Source: Defluviitaleaceae bacterium (GTDB lineage: Bacteria; Bacillota; Clostridia; Lachnospirales; WQUN01). Taken from it: 11,502 nt of DNA. How positions within the stretch are numbered: the first letter of the stretch is position 1; every line of letters begins with the position of its first letter. Under the pieces are notes generated by a model. It did no database searches. It was not told the DNA's origin and saw only the letters and a program-made list of their open reading frames with translations. Positions 5,580 to 11,502 of the stretch are shown here, piece after piece. Position numbers and translations under genes: made by a program. The stretch spans positions 1-11,502 of the forward strand of contig WRDG01000045.1 in the NCBI GenBank assembly GCA_009783525.1, read 5' to 3'.

Positions 5580-8444
5580 TTATCCAATTACACAAGCAAA
5601 CCCGTCGAAACCCGACGGGGCGAAAACTTCATGCCTGCCGTTGTAAATATAAAAGCTGCCCGGATGCACGAGGTGCTGGCTCGCCTGTTTTCCGTAAGGC
5701 CCAAGCAGGTTTTGCAGCGTGTTCGAAATAACGACTTTTATTTCGTTTTTGCCCTGCACAATATATTTTCCGATATCAAACGGACCGGACGGCCAGCCGA
5801 CAGTCTTCACATGATTACCGTTTACGTACAGCGCCGTAGTCGCGCCGTCATACCGGCCTAATGTAAACGACGCGCGTCCTTCGGGCTTTTCCGATTCAAA
5901 ATTCGCCGTGTAAGATATTTTCCCGGAATAATACGGATAACCCTGCCCCTCGACGCCGCCCGCAAAAAGCTTTGCCGGCTTAACAACCGAAAAACCGTTT
6001 TTGCCGCGTCGCAGCGCAAAATTACCCACAATATAAACGCTCTCTAAATTCAACATCACATTGAATTTTTCCGCTTCGACACGCAAAATATTTTCGCCCG
6101 CCCGAACATGCGAAGTGATGTCGTATGTTTGAAACGCCCTGTCTTTATAAAACCCGCCGTCAGCTTCGGCCAAACTGCCGTTTACCGATATTTTAAAATG
6201 CTGCGGCAGTTCTGCGGCGGCAAAAATTTTACCTTCCGGTATTTCGTCGATCGTAAACGGAAACTCCAGCACCACGCTGCGGCATATATTTTTTTCTTCT
6301 TCCGTGTACATCCACGGTTCCAAAGTGAATATCGCGCCGCGGTCAACCCCCATCGAATCCTTGAGCTCATCGTCGAGCTTAAGCACGTCGTCAGGTTTTG
6401 AAAATTTTCCTCCGTCTACGCTTATTTTGCAAAATTGCAAATGGAAAGCGTTTTGGTCGTTTAAACTGACCGTCCATTCCGTCAAAAATTTTATGTCCGC
6501 CACTTCGGAAACAGAAACCGGTTTGTTCTCGTCGGCCAGTAAAAGCGCGGACTCCAATGCGTTAAGCGTAAGCAAAATAAAATGACGCTTCCCGTCGAAA
6601 TGTACGGGAACCGGACCGCCGGACACTTCGCCGGTTTCCGCGTCCCATCGTACTATTTCGCAGGAGGCGTCCACATATACAAACAGAGATGAATTATGCT
6701 CCATGTTCAGGTTGCATAAAAATGTGACGGTTTGATTTTTGTCTCTTCTGACATGGGCGTATATGTCGTCCGTTTTCTTTCCGTTTATTTCAAAAACATC
6801 GACCCTTTTTACGCCGGATTCCCGCAGTGCGGCGTGCAAATGCGCTTCCGATACATGATGTATGTCGTCGCGCATAAAAAACGACGAGAGTTTTTCGCTC
6901 GGCTCGCCGTCTATCAAATGCGGCGTTACGCCCGTGCAAAATATTTGCCCTCCGGTATCCGCGAATTTTTGCAACAGAGCAAAAACTTCGCTTCGCATGA
7001 TGCTTGATTCCGTAACGACCACCGTTTTGTAAGCCATTTCGCCGACATGCATCAACCCGTTTTCAATTTTTGCGTGAGCAGCCATTATCACATCGTCGCC
7101 AATGTCATACATGATACGGTTTTGACCTAACCGTTTCACCGTCCCGTTTACCGACGCGGCAATTTCGTTCAGTCCCTTTTCCGCGCCCGCTCCGCCATAA
7201 GCCGCCCATGTGGAACTTGCAGGGTGCAGCACCAATACGTCCGCTTCATATTTGCCGCGTGTAACCGCATACGACATTCTTCCGATGTAGTCGCTCAAAA
7301 TATTGAACTCGTCCCACCAAGGCTGATGGTCTAAATATGAAAGCGGAAAATCTCTTTTGCGGTAGCCCGTCATATCGTACAAAGACAAATGCAGGCAGAA
7401 TAAATTTATTCCGAGCGCCAGCTGCCAATCGATAACCCTTTTTTGGTAAGCGAAATTTAACGCCCAGCCCGACGCGCCGTTTGTTTCCGTAAGCACCCTG
7501 TCTCTTCCGAATTGGTTAGCTACGGATGAAGCTTCTTTTACGATGAAATCGTTGCCGTATTGCTCCGGATTTTCCGGGCTTGAAACGAAAAGCATGTCTA
7601 TCCCCGGGTAATGCATATTCATATAATGAGGCATCACGCTGCCGTGGTGTGTCGGCCTCGGAAAAACATGCTCCCAAAAATGCCCGGTATAAAAAATTCC
7701 GTTTGTTTCGCACCAATCGTAAATGTTTTTGGAAAACGCCGCGACAAACATTTCCGAAAGCAGATTCCAATAATGAAAACGCGTACGCGGCGACGTTTCG
7801 GTATCTGAAAATAAATCGTTTATTAACGGCTTGATAGAATAACCGTATTTTTCTAAAAATTTATCTTCAAAATTTTTTGACCACGGACGCGCTTTTTTTT
7901 CGTGAAGGGCAAAATGAGGCTCGTCCGTAAAAATTGCCGGAACCACATTGCCGAAATAATCCTTAAAATGGTTTTTATACTGCTCGTGCGTTATTTCAAT
8001 GAAGTAATCGATTACCTCTTTGTCGCAAACGTCGACGTTAATGTGCCTGAACCGACCGTCGGGGTCACTTGCCGTTACAACTTCATAACCGTCCGGCGCG
8101 TTCTCGTTAAGCAGAATATATTTTTGGGCAAAACCGGCGTCATGGACAAGCGTTTTATTTCCTGCCTTGCCGCTCGGGCACCAGTCTTCGTCGTACAGCC
8201 AAGCCAGGATTCCGAGTTCCTCGCATTTTTTTACGCACACTCGAAGCGCATCAAAATATTCGTCGCTCAAATAATCGGTTTCCATTCCGCCTCGCGGATG
8301 CAAATAGACCCCGCCGTATCCCCGCTTGTGAAACTCCGTTATCTGCCGTTCGAGCTCCGCGGTTTCCAATGTGCCGTTTAATCCCCAAAAAGGCGTCGGG
8401 CGGTATGTTGCCGCCGGATTGGCAAACATTTTTTTTTCAAGCAT
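5580..8444 (-). CDS. Glycoside hydrolase, GH106 (alpha-L-rhamnosidase)-like, cytosolic
   Basis: The 954-residue protein resembles the GH106-type family (Pfam Glyco_hydro_106). The N-terminal TIM-barrel region begins with TPFWGLNGTLETAELERQI (17-35), GYGGVYLHPRGGMETDYLS (42-60) and LAWLYDEDWCPSGKAG (80-95), all typical of this family. It continues with IFTDEPHF (Glu175), LTETNGASG (Glu320), and a GATase-like region around 396-510 (ADVLVLHP to GGQIFCTG). Two jelly-roll sandwiches like the GH2 sugar-binding domain follow, about 725-800 and 840-910 (WPSGPFDIGKYI). Which Glu residues are catalytic cannot be fixed here. There is no signal peptide, whereas many GH106 enzymes are exported. ATG 8444 has GAGG 8 nt upstream, inside the last codon and stop of the loader gene, 5 nt away. 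Substrates may be rhamnose-containing or other plant or host oligosaccharides. Confidence 0.75.
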   Translation of the reverse strand: MLEKKMFANPAATYRPTPFWGLNGTLETAELERQITEFHKRGYGGVYLHPRGGMETDYLSDEYFDALRVCVKKCEELGILAWLYDEDWCPSGKAGNKTLVHDAGFAQKYILLNENAPDGYEVVTASDPDGRFRHINVDVCDKEVIDYFIEITHEQYKNHFKDYFGNVVPAIFTDEPHFALHEKKARPWSKNFEDKFLEKYGYSIKPLINDLFSDTETSPRTRFHYWNLLSEMFVAAFSKNIYDWCETNGIFYTGHFWEHVFPRPTHHGSVMPHYMNMHYPGIDMLFVSSPENPEQYGNDFIVKEASSVANQFGRDRVLTETNGASGWALNFAYQKRVIDWQLALGINLFCLHLSLYDMTGYRKRDFPLSYLDHQPWWDEFNILSDYIGRMSYAVTRGKYEADVLVLHPASSTWAAYGGAGAEKGLNEIAASVNGTVKRLGQNRIMYDIGDDVIMAAHAKIENGLMHVGEMAYKTVVVTESSIMRSEVFALLQKFADTGGQIFCTGVTPHLIDGEPSEKLSSFFMRDDIHHVSEAHLHAALRESGVKRVDVFEINGKKTDDIYAHVRRDKNQTVTFLCNLNMEHNSSLFVYVDASCEIVRWDAETGEVSGGPVPVHFDGKRHFILLTLNALESALLLADENKPVSVSEVADIKFLTEWTVSLNDQNAFHLQFCKISVDGGKFSKPDDVLKLDDELKDSMGVDRGAIFTLEPWMYTEEEKNICRSVVLEFPFTIDEIPEGKIFAAAELPQHFKISVNGSLAEADGGFYKDRAFQTYDITSHVRAGENILRVEAEKFNVMLNLESVYIVGNFALRRGKNGFSVVKPAKLFAGGVEGQGYPYYSGKISYTANFESEKPEGRASFTLGRYDGATTALYVNGNHVKTVGWPSGPFDIGKYIVQGKNEIKVVISNTLQNLLGPYGKQASQHLVHPGSFYIYNGRHEVFAPSGFDGFACVIG

Positions 8445-8449
8445 GACTT

Positions 8450-9460
8450 TTACCTCGCTCCCGTTAATTTTTTCTTGACGCGTATGTCGTCGCCGAAAAA
8501 TTTCATGACTTTATAATAACCTATTATCCGTGAAACCACTCTTTCCGAATATTGCTCGTGCAGTTCCGCGGGCGGAAGGTTTGTGGAAATAACCGTTGGC
8601 TTTTGCATAATCAGCCTTTCGTTAATTATGTCAAACAGCGCCGCCCCCGTTACAACCGTCGCAAATTCGGAACCTAAATCGTCCAGTATCAACAATTCCG
8701 TTTCATACAGCATGTCGATCGTTTCGTCCGGCTCTTCCATTTCGTCGCGGTTAAAACGGTAGTCTTCAACCGCTTTAAAAATTTTTGGCGCGGTCACGTA
8801 CAATACGGTTCGTTCTTTTTCAAGCAGAGCCCGGGCGATACAGTTGCATAAAAATGTCTTGCCGAGCCCCGCGTCTCCGTACAGCAAAAGGTTTTGAAAT
8901 TTAACGCCGAAATCCTTTACAAACTGCAAAGCCGTCTTATGTATTGTTTTCATGTTTTCTTTCGGCGAAAGCCCTTCACTTTCGTTTAAAACGTCGCTGT
9001 AGTATTTCATTGTAAACGTGTCGAAATTTTCTGTTTCAAGCAAATTTTTCCGGTTAGGCAAATTATAGCAGACGTTTATCAGCCGCTGTTTTAAACAGCG
9101 GCATCTGACCGTTTCATGCCCCGAATTTATATGGCCGGTGTCTTTACATTCCGGACATAAAAAAATGTCCGAAAAATAATTTTCGGGCACGCCGTTTGAT
9201 TCCATGAGACGGGCTTTTTCTTCCGACAATTTTTTTGAATTGCTCTTTAGCTCCGACACGTTTTTTTCACAGTCATTTCCGCCTGCCGCCAGCAGTTTAA
9301 CCAATCCGATGCCCGCTGCAGAAAGCTCTTCGTCTATTTTTTTTATGCGCGGTATATCCGCGTATACTTTTGACCGGCGTTCGGCCAGCAAATCGCCGGC
9401 TCGCTCCCTTTCTATTTCATATTGCCTCATAATTTCTTTATACGCCGATTTACAGAACAC
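8450..9460 (-). CDS. dnaI: Replicative helicase loader, DnaI/DnaC-type AAA+ ATPase
   Basis: This AAA+ ATPase loads the replicative DNA helicase during replication initiation and restart; clostridial copies are annotated dnaC or dnaI. From GTG at 9460 it has 336 residues. The N-terminal half is helical and charged (about 10-90), probably the helicase-binding part, followed by a zinc-binding module with Cys102, Cys105, Cys120 and Cys122 (CPECKDTG...CRC). The ATPase domain shows Walker A GDAGLGKT (195-202), Walker B LLILDDLGSE (256-265), sensor-1 STN (292-294) and SERVVSRIIG (305-314), which carries the probable arginine finger. A TTG at 9466 is in frame, but it is only 1 nt from the AGGGAGG; GTG 9460 is 7 nt away and is preferred. 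It follows the dnaD-like gene by 12 nt and is followed by the GH106-like gene after 5 nt. Confidence 0.93.
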   Translation of the reverse strand: MFCKSAYKEIMRQYEIERERAGDLLAERRSKVYADIPRIKKIDEELSAAGIGLVKLLAAGGNDCEKNVSELKSNSKKLSEEKARLMESNGVPENYFSDIFLCPECKDTGHINSGHETVRCRCLKQRLINVCYNLPNRKNLLETENFDTFTMKYYSDVLNESEGLSPKENMKTIHKTALQFVKDFGVKFQNLLLYGDAGLGKTFLCNCIARALLEKERTVLYVTAPKIFKAVEDYRFNRDEMEEPDETIDMLYETELLILDDLGSEFATVVTGAALFDIINERLIMQKPTVISTNLPPAELHEQYSERVVSRIIGYYKVMKFFGDDIRVKKKLTGAR

Positions 9461-9467
9461 AAACAAA

Positions 9468-9474
9468 CCTCCCT
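9468..9474 (-). promoter_or_regulatory. Ribosome binding site deciding the helicase-loader start
   Basis: AGGGAGG overlaps the TAG stop of the dnaD-like gene. Its distance rules out TTG 9466 and supports GTG 9460. The overlap suggests coupled translation of the two primosome genes. Confidence 0.8.
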
Positions 9475-10549
9475 AAGCGCCGTCCGCTTGATGGCTTTGC
9501 GGTTCCAGGCTGTTGATAAGGTATTCCCGCTCCATTTTTTCCATTGAGCTGTAGTCGATCTCACGCTGGCTGTAATTTATGAAACGGTTCTTTTTGCCCG
9601 GCCTGCCCGCCGGCGCTTTTTTTACCGGAGTAATTTTTTCTTCCGTCTTTTTTTTGATATGCGCATCGTCTTCTGCTTCGATGCCTTCCGCCGTCTTTAT
9701 GTTTTTTATAAACCAGTCGTCTAAAATCTTATCTACATAATTAAATTTCGGTTTTCCCAGGTTTGTGGCGCAGCGGTCTATCGCCGCAAAAATCATTTGA
9801 CCCGTAAAATTATATTCGGACTTCCATTTTTCTACGTACTTGCGTTGGGTAGCCGTAGGATAACCGGTTTGGCCGAACGCTTTATAAATTTCTTTATACT
9901 CGCCCGAAAATGATTTTACGTATTCTTCGGCGGCTTCAACACTGTCTATGCCGCGGTCCGCCCAATCCATAGCGGTTTTTTCCGCGTACCGCAAATCGCG
10001 TTTGCCGTTTTCGGCGCAGTAAGAGAGCATAAATATTATTACGTCAACCGAAAGATGCAGCCAATCGTAAAAACCGAAGATAACGTTCATGTCATGATAT
10101 GTAAGCAATTTTGCCAAAGACTGCTCCGCCTGTTTGAACAACCGTTCGATTTCTTTGCATTCCTTTGGATAAACAGCAAGCTCTTCCGCGGTGTAATGCG
10201 GGCGCGGTTCGGATGCAAACCTTGCCTTTTCTTCTTTTTTTTCCGTTTTTTCTTGCACCTGCAAAAATTTGACGTTCATGCTTTCGTCCGATGCGTCTGC
10301 GCTAATGCTTACAAGCCCTTCTTTTTCCCAATAACTCCAAGCGTTATGAACGTCGGTTTCAAGCACTTGAAAAATTTCCGCCAATTCGCCGTTCGTTACC
10401 GCGGCGGATCCGCTTTGGCAACGGCGGAGCGAATAAATATATATCAACGCATATACCGGTTTGCATTTTTGCATGAAATAATCCGTAAACGCGCACGGAA
10501 GTGCGACAAACGGGCAGTTGAAACCTACAGATAAATTAATTTCGTTCAT
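9473..10549 (-). CDS. dnaD: DnaD-domain replication initiation protein (primosome component)
   Basis: This 358-residue protein belongs to the Bacillota DnaD/DnaB primosomal family, which remodels origin DNA and recruits the helicase-loader complex. Residues 1-95 look like the winged-helix N-terminal domain (SVGFNCPFVALPCAF; VTNGELAEIFQVLETDVHNAWSYWEKEGLV). A charged linker follows (about 98-115). Two DnaD-like helical domains come next, about 128-215 (ending WADRGIDSVEAAEEYVKSF) and 218-285, the second carrying the family motif YVDKILDDW (271-279). A Lys/Pro-rich linker and the C-terminal NRFINYSQREIDYSSMEK (321-338) are typical of clostridial members. ATG 10549 has AAGGA 11 nt upstream. It heads the series of minus-strand genes and pairs with the downstream loader. 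Upstream DnaA boxes suggest DnaA control. It may not be a strict orthologue of B. subtilis DnaD. Confidence 0.9.
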   Translation of the reverse strand: MNEINLSVGFNCPFVALPCAFTDYFMQKCKPVYALIYIYSLRRCQSGSAAVTNGELAEIFQVLETDVHNAWSYWEKEGLVSISADASDESMNVKFLQVQEKTEKKEEKARFASEPRPHYTAEELAVYPKECKEIERLFKQAEQSLAKLLTYHDMNVIFGFYDWLHLSVDVIIFMLSYCAENGKRDLRYAEKTAMDWADRGIDSVEAAEEYVKSFSGEYKEIYKAFGQTGYPTATQRKYVEKWKSEYNFTGQMIFAAIDRCATNLGKPKFNYVDKILDDWFIKNIKTAEGIEAEDDAHIKKKTEEKITPVKKAPAGRPGKKNRFINYSQREIDYSSMEKMEREYLINSLEPQSHQADGA

Positions 10550-10625
10550 TTTAAACTTCGTCCTTGCCGCCGGCTAAAAATTTGAATGGATTTTACATCA
10601 TCCGCGCCGGCTTGGACAGAAAAAG

Positions 10626-10659
10626 TTATACATCAAATTGTGGATAAATCTGTGGAAAA
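10626..10659. promoter_or_regulatory. DnaA-box cluster upstream of the dnaD-like gene
   Basis: Read on the minus strand, TTATCCACA (10647-10639) is a perfect DnaA box and TTTTCCACA (10659-10651) fits the relaxed consensus TTWTNCACA. They share orientation, with 12 bp between equivalent bases. On the plus strand TTATACATC (10626-10634) matches 7 of 9 positions and faces the other way. The cluster is 77-110 bases upstream of the dnaD-like start codon. Confidence 0.65.
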
Positions 10660-10666
10660 GTCTAAT

Positions 10667-10678
10667 AACTTTAAAGTT
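10667..10678. promoter_or_regulatory. Perfect 12-bp palindrome, possible operator
   Basis: AACTTTAAAGTT is its own reverse complement and sits 7 bp beyond the DnaA-box pair. It is AT-rich, so chance is possible; a dimeric regulator site is the alternative. Confidence 0.35.
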
Positions 10679-10689
10679 GATATCAGCGG

Positions 10690-10715
10690 ATTTAAAGCAA
10701 TTTTTTTTTTGTCAA
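10690..10715 (-). promoter_or_regulatory. Weak promoter candidate for the dnaD-like operon
   Basis: A perfect -35 TTGACA (10715-10710) lies on the minus strand, followed by A9. The best -10 candidates (TTAAAT or TAAATC, 10695-10689) are only 14-15 bp away, shorter than ideal. A transcript from here would carry the DnaA boxes in its leader region. Confidence 0.3.
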
Positions 10716-10726
10716 ACACTTTTTTT

Positions 10727-10882
10727 GCACGCTTGTGTGCAAAACATTTCGCACGCTTGTGTGCAAAACATTTTTCACGCTTGCGTGTAAAATTTTTGCA
10801 CGCTTGTGTGCAAAACATTTTGCACGCTTGTGTGCAAAACATTTTGCACGCTTGCGTGTAAAATTTTTACACGCTTGTGTGT
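10727..10882. repeat. Seven-unit palindromic tandem array (iteron-like)
   Basis: Seven units of the 14-bp core NCACGCTTGYGTGN start at 10727, 10751, 10775, 10798, 10822, 10846 and 10869 (period 24, 24, 23, 24, 24, 23). Each core is a near-perfect palindrome, extended by T-rich left and A-rich right flanks, giving arms of about 8-10 bp. Unit types run A A B A A B A': bases 10727-10797 and 10798-10868 are a 71-bp duplicate differing at only two positions (10750/10821 and 10775/10846). The last unit replaces the outer G-C pair with A-T on both arms, keeping pairing. The array lies just past the murC stop. Confidence 0.92.
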
Positions 10883-10898
10883 AAATAATTTTCTTCCA

Positions 10899-11502
10899 TT
10901 AACACTTAAAACCTTTTTCGATCAATCTCTCTCCTATCAAGTACACATCACCCGCGCCCATCGTAACCAAAACGTCGCCGGGCAACGCCAACTTTTCCAA
11001 AAGTTTTTCGGCCTCATCAAAATTTTCTGCGTGGAACACTTCGCCGCCGTTTTTATTTTCCTTTATCTTGTCCGCCAAAATTTTCGATGAAATTTTTTCC
11101 GTAAAAGCTTCTCTCGAAGCGTAGATGGGAATCAATACGACTATATCTGCGTTTGAAAACGCGCAAGCAAACTCATCCAATAAATTTTCCGTCCGCGTGT
11201 ACGTGTGAGGCTGAAAAACGCAGATGATCCTTCTGCTTTTTTTGTTAATAGCCGTTTCCGCCAACGTCGCTTCAATTGCGGTCGGATGGTGCGCGTAGTC
11301 GTCAACCACCGTAACGCCGTTAAAGCTTCCCTTGATTTCGTAGCGGCGCTTCACTCCCAAAGCCGAAGCTATCCCGCAAGAAATTATTTCCGGCTCCGCA
11401 CCGAGCTCACGCACGGCCGCGGCCGCCGCGAGTGCGTTTAATATGTTGTGCCCGTCTCGAAGACGCAGTTTTGCATGAACAAAAAAAACGCCGTTAAAAA
11501 AA
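10899..11502 (-). CDS. murC: UDP-N-acetylmuramate--L-alanine ligase MurC, C-terminal part
   Basis: MurC adds L-alanine to UDP-N-acetylmuramate with ATP in the cytosol, the first amino-acid step of peptidoglycan precursor synthesis. The 200 codons in the window run from FFNGVFFVHAKLRLRDG to the TAA at 10899-10901 and cover roughly the C-terminal 40-45% of the family's usual 450 residues. Visible are GHNILNALAA, which closes the central ATP-binding domain, then VVDDYAHHPTAI and FQPHTYTRT of the C-terminal ligand-binding domain, and the end VTMGAGDVYLIGERLI. The frame is open to the window edge with no start; a GTG inside (11414) is internal, since conserved MurC sequence continues upstream of it. 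It reads toward the repeat array and the dnaD-like operon on the same strand. No strong terminator separates them. Confidence 0.95.
   Translation of the reverse strand, partial: FFNGVFFVHAKLRLRDGHNILNALAAAAAVRELGAEPEIISCGIASALGVKRRYEIKGSFNGVTVVDDYAHHPTAIEATLAETAINKKSRRIICVFQPHTYTRTENLLDEFACAFSNADIVVLIPIYASREAFTEKISSKILADKIKENKNGGEVFHAENFDEAEKLLEKLALPGDVLVTMGAGDVYLIGERLIEKGFKC

Larger units (their letters stand above)
10550..10898. other. 349-base gene-free region between murC and the dnaD-like gene
   Basis: No coding region is supported here. From the dnaD side it holds a GC-rich patch (10561-10617), a DnaA-box cluster, a 12-bp palindrome, a T10 tract (10701-10710) and a palindromic repeat array that ends 16 bases from the murC stop. 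Short open frames across it merely translate the repeats. Confidence 0.85.

Noticed and set aside
7902..8381. 159-codon plus-strand frame opposite the GH106-like gene
   Set aside because: Fully antisense to conserved GH106 N-terminal motifs, with no family match.
10055..10534. 159-codon plus-strand frame opposite the dnaD-like gene
   Set aside because: Phe/Arg-rich antisense reading of the DnaD coding region; no motif or ribosome binding site.
10727..10882. CRISPR array
   Set aside because: Units are contiguous at 23-24 bp with near-identical sequence throughout; there are no unique spacers and no cas genes.
10550..10898. Main chromosomal origin oriC
   Set aside because: Two or three DnaA boxes and an AT-rich tract fit, but dnaA, dnaN or other usual oriC neighbours are not in the window; only a DnaA-binding or regulatory site is claimed.
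10861..10898. Intrinsic terminator for murC formed by the first array hairpin
   Set aside because: The stem is AT-rich outside a short core and is followed by AATTTT rather than a firm U-tract; support is too weak.
10586..11090. Open frames across the repeat array on both strands, giving Cys/Lys/Arg-rich 8-residue repeats
   Set aside because: They only translate a 24-bp DNA repeat, have no good ribosome binding sites, shift at the 23-bp units, and one runs antisense into murC.

Overview
The window looks like a low-to-moderate GC Bacillota chromosome, most likely a gut-type member of Clostridia. The evidence is a primosome gene pair (a DnaD-domain protein followed by a DnaI/DnaC-type AAA+ loader), a Gram-positive-type TrmK tRNA methyltransferase, strong AGGGAGG-type ribosome binding sites, and a PH-like plus zinc-ribbon N-terminus of the kind seen on clostridial ABC exporters. 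The species cannot be told from the sequence alone.

Layout. Bases 1-603 (minus) hold the first 201 codons of a protein that is probably an ABC exporter with an N-terminal regulatory region. It diverges from trmK (plus, 734-1429), and candidate promoters for both genes sit close together in 650-698. trmK has no ATG, GTG or TTG start that fits its reading frame; an ATT at 734 with a Shine-Dalgarno-like sequence gives the expected N-terminus. trmK meets lacZ head-on, with overlapping stop codons. Each gene appears to carry the other's intrinsic terminator inside its coding sequence.

From 10549 down to 1426 five minus-strand genes form one tight series: dnaD-like, dnaI-like, a GH106-like glycoside hydrolase, a GH43-like glycosidase, and a GH2 beta-galactosidase (lacZ). 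Gaps are small: 12 nt from the dnaD-like stop to the chosen loader start, 5 nt from the loader to GH106, 69 nt from GH106 to GH43, and a TAATG overlap from GH43 to lacZ. Three cytosolic sugar-cleaving enzymes are therefore attached to the 3' end of a replication-initiation gene pair. None has a visible signal peptide, so they probably act on imported oligosaccharides; no transporter for these is in the window.

Upstream of the dnaD-like gene is a 349-base gene-free stretch (10550-10898). It holds two consensus-type DnaA boxes, a 12-bp perfect palindrome, a T10 tract, and a seven-unit array of palindromic 23-24 bp repeats built from a duplicated 71-bp block. Beyond it lies the C-terminal part of murC (minus, cut by the window end). 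The DnaA boxes plus iteron-like array, placed next to primosome genes, form the most unusual structure here. It could be a DnaA-controlled promoter, an accessory DnaA-binding locus, or a replication-related site; the sequence alone does not decide.
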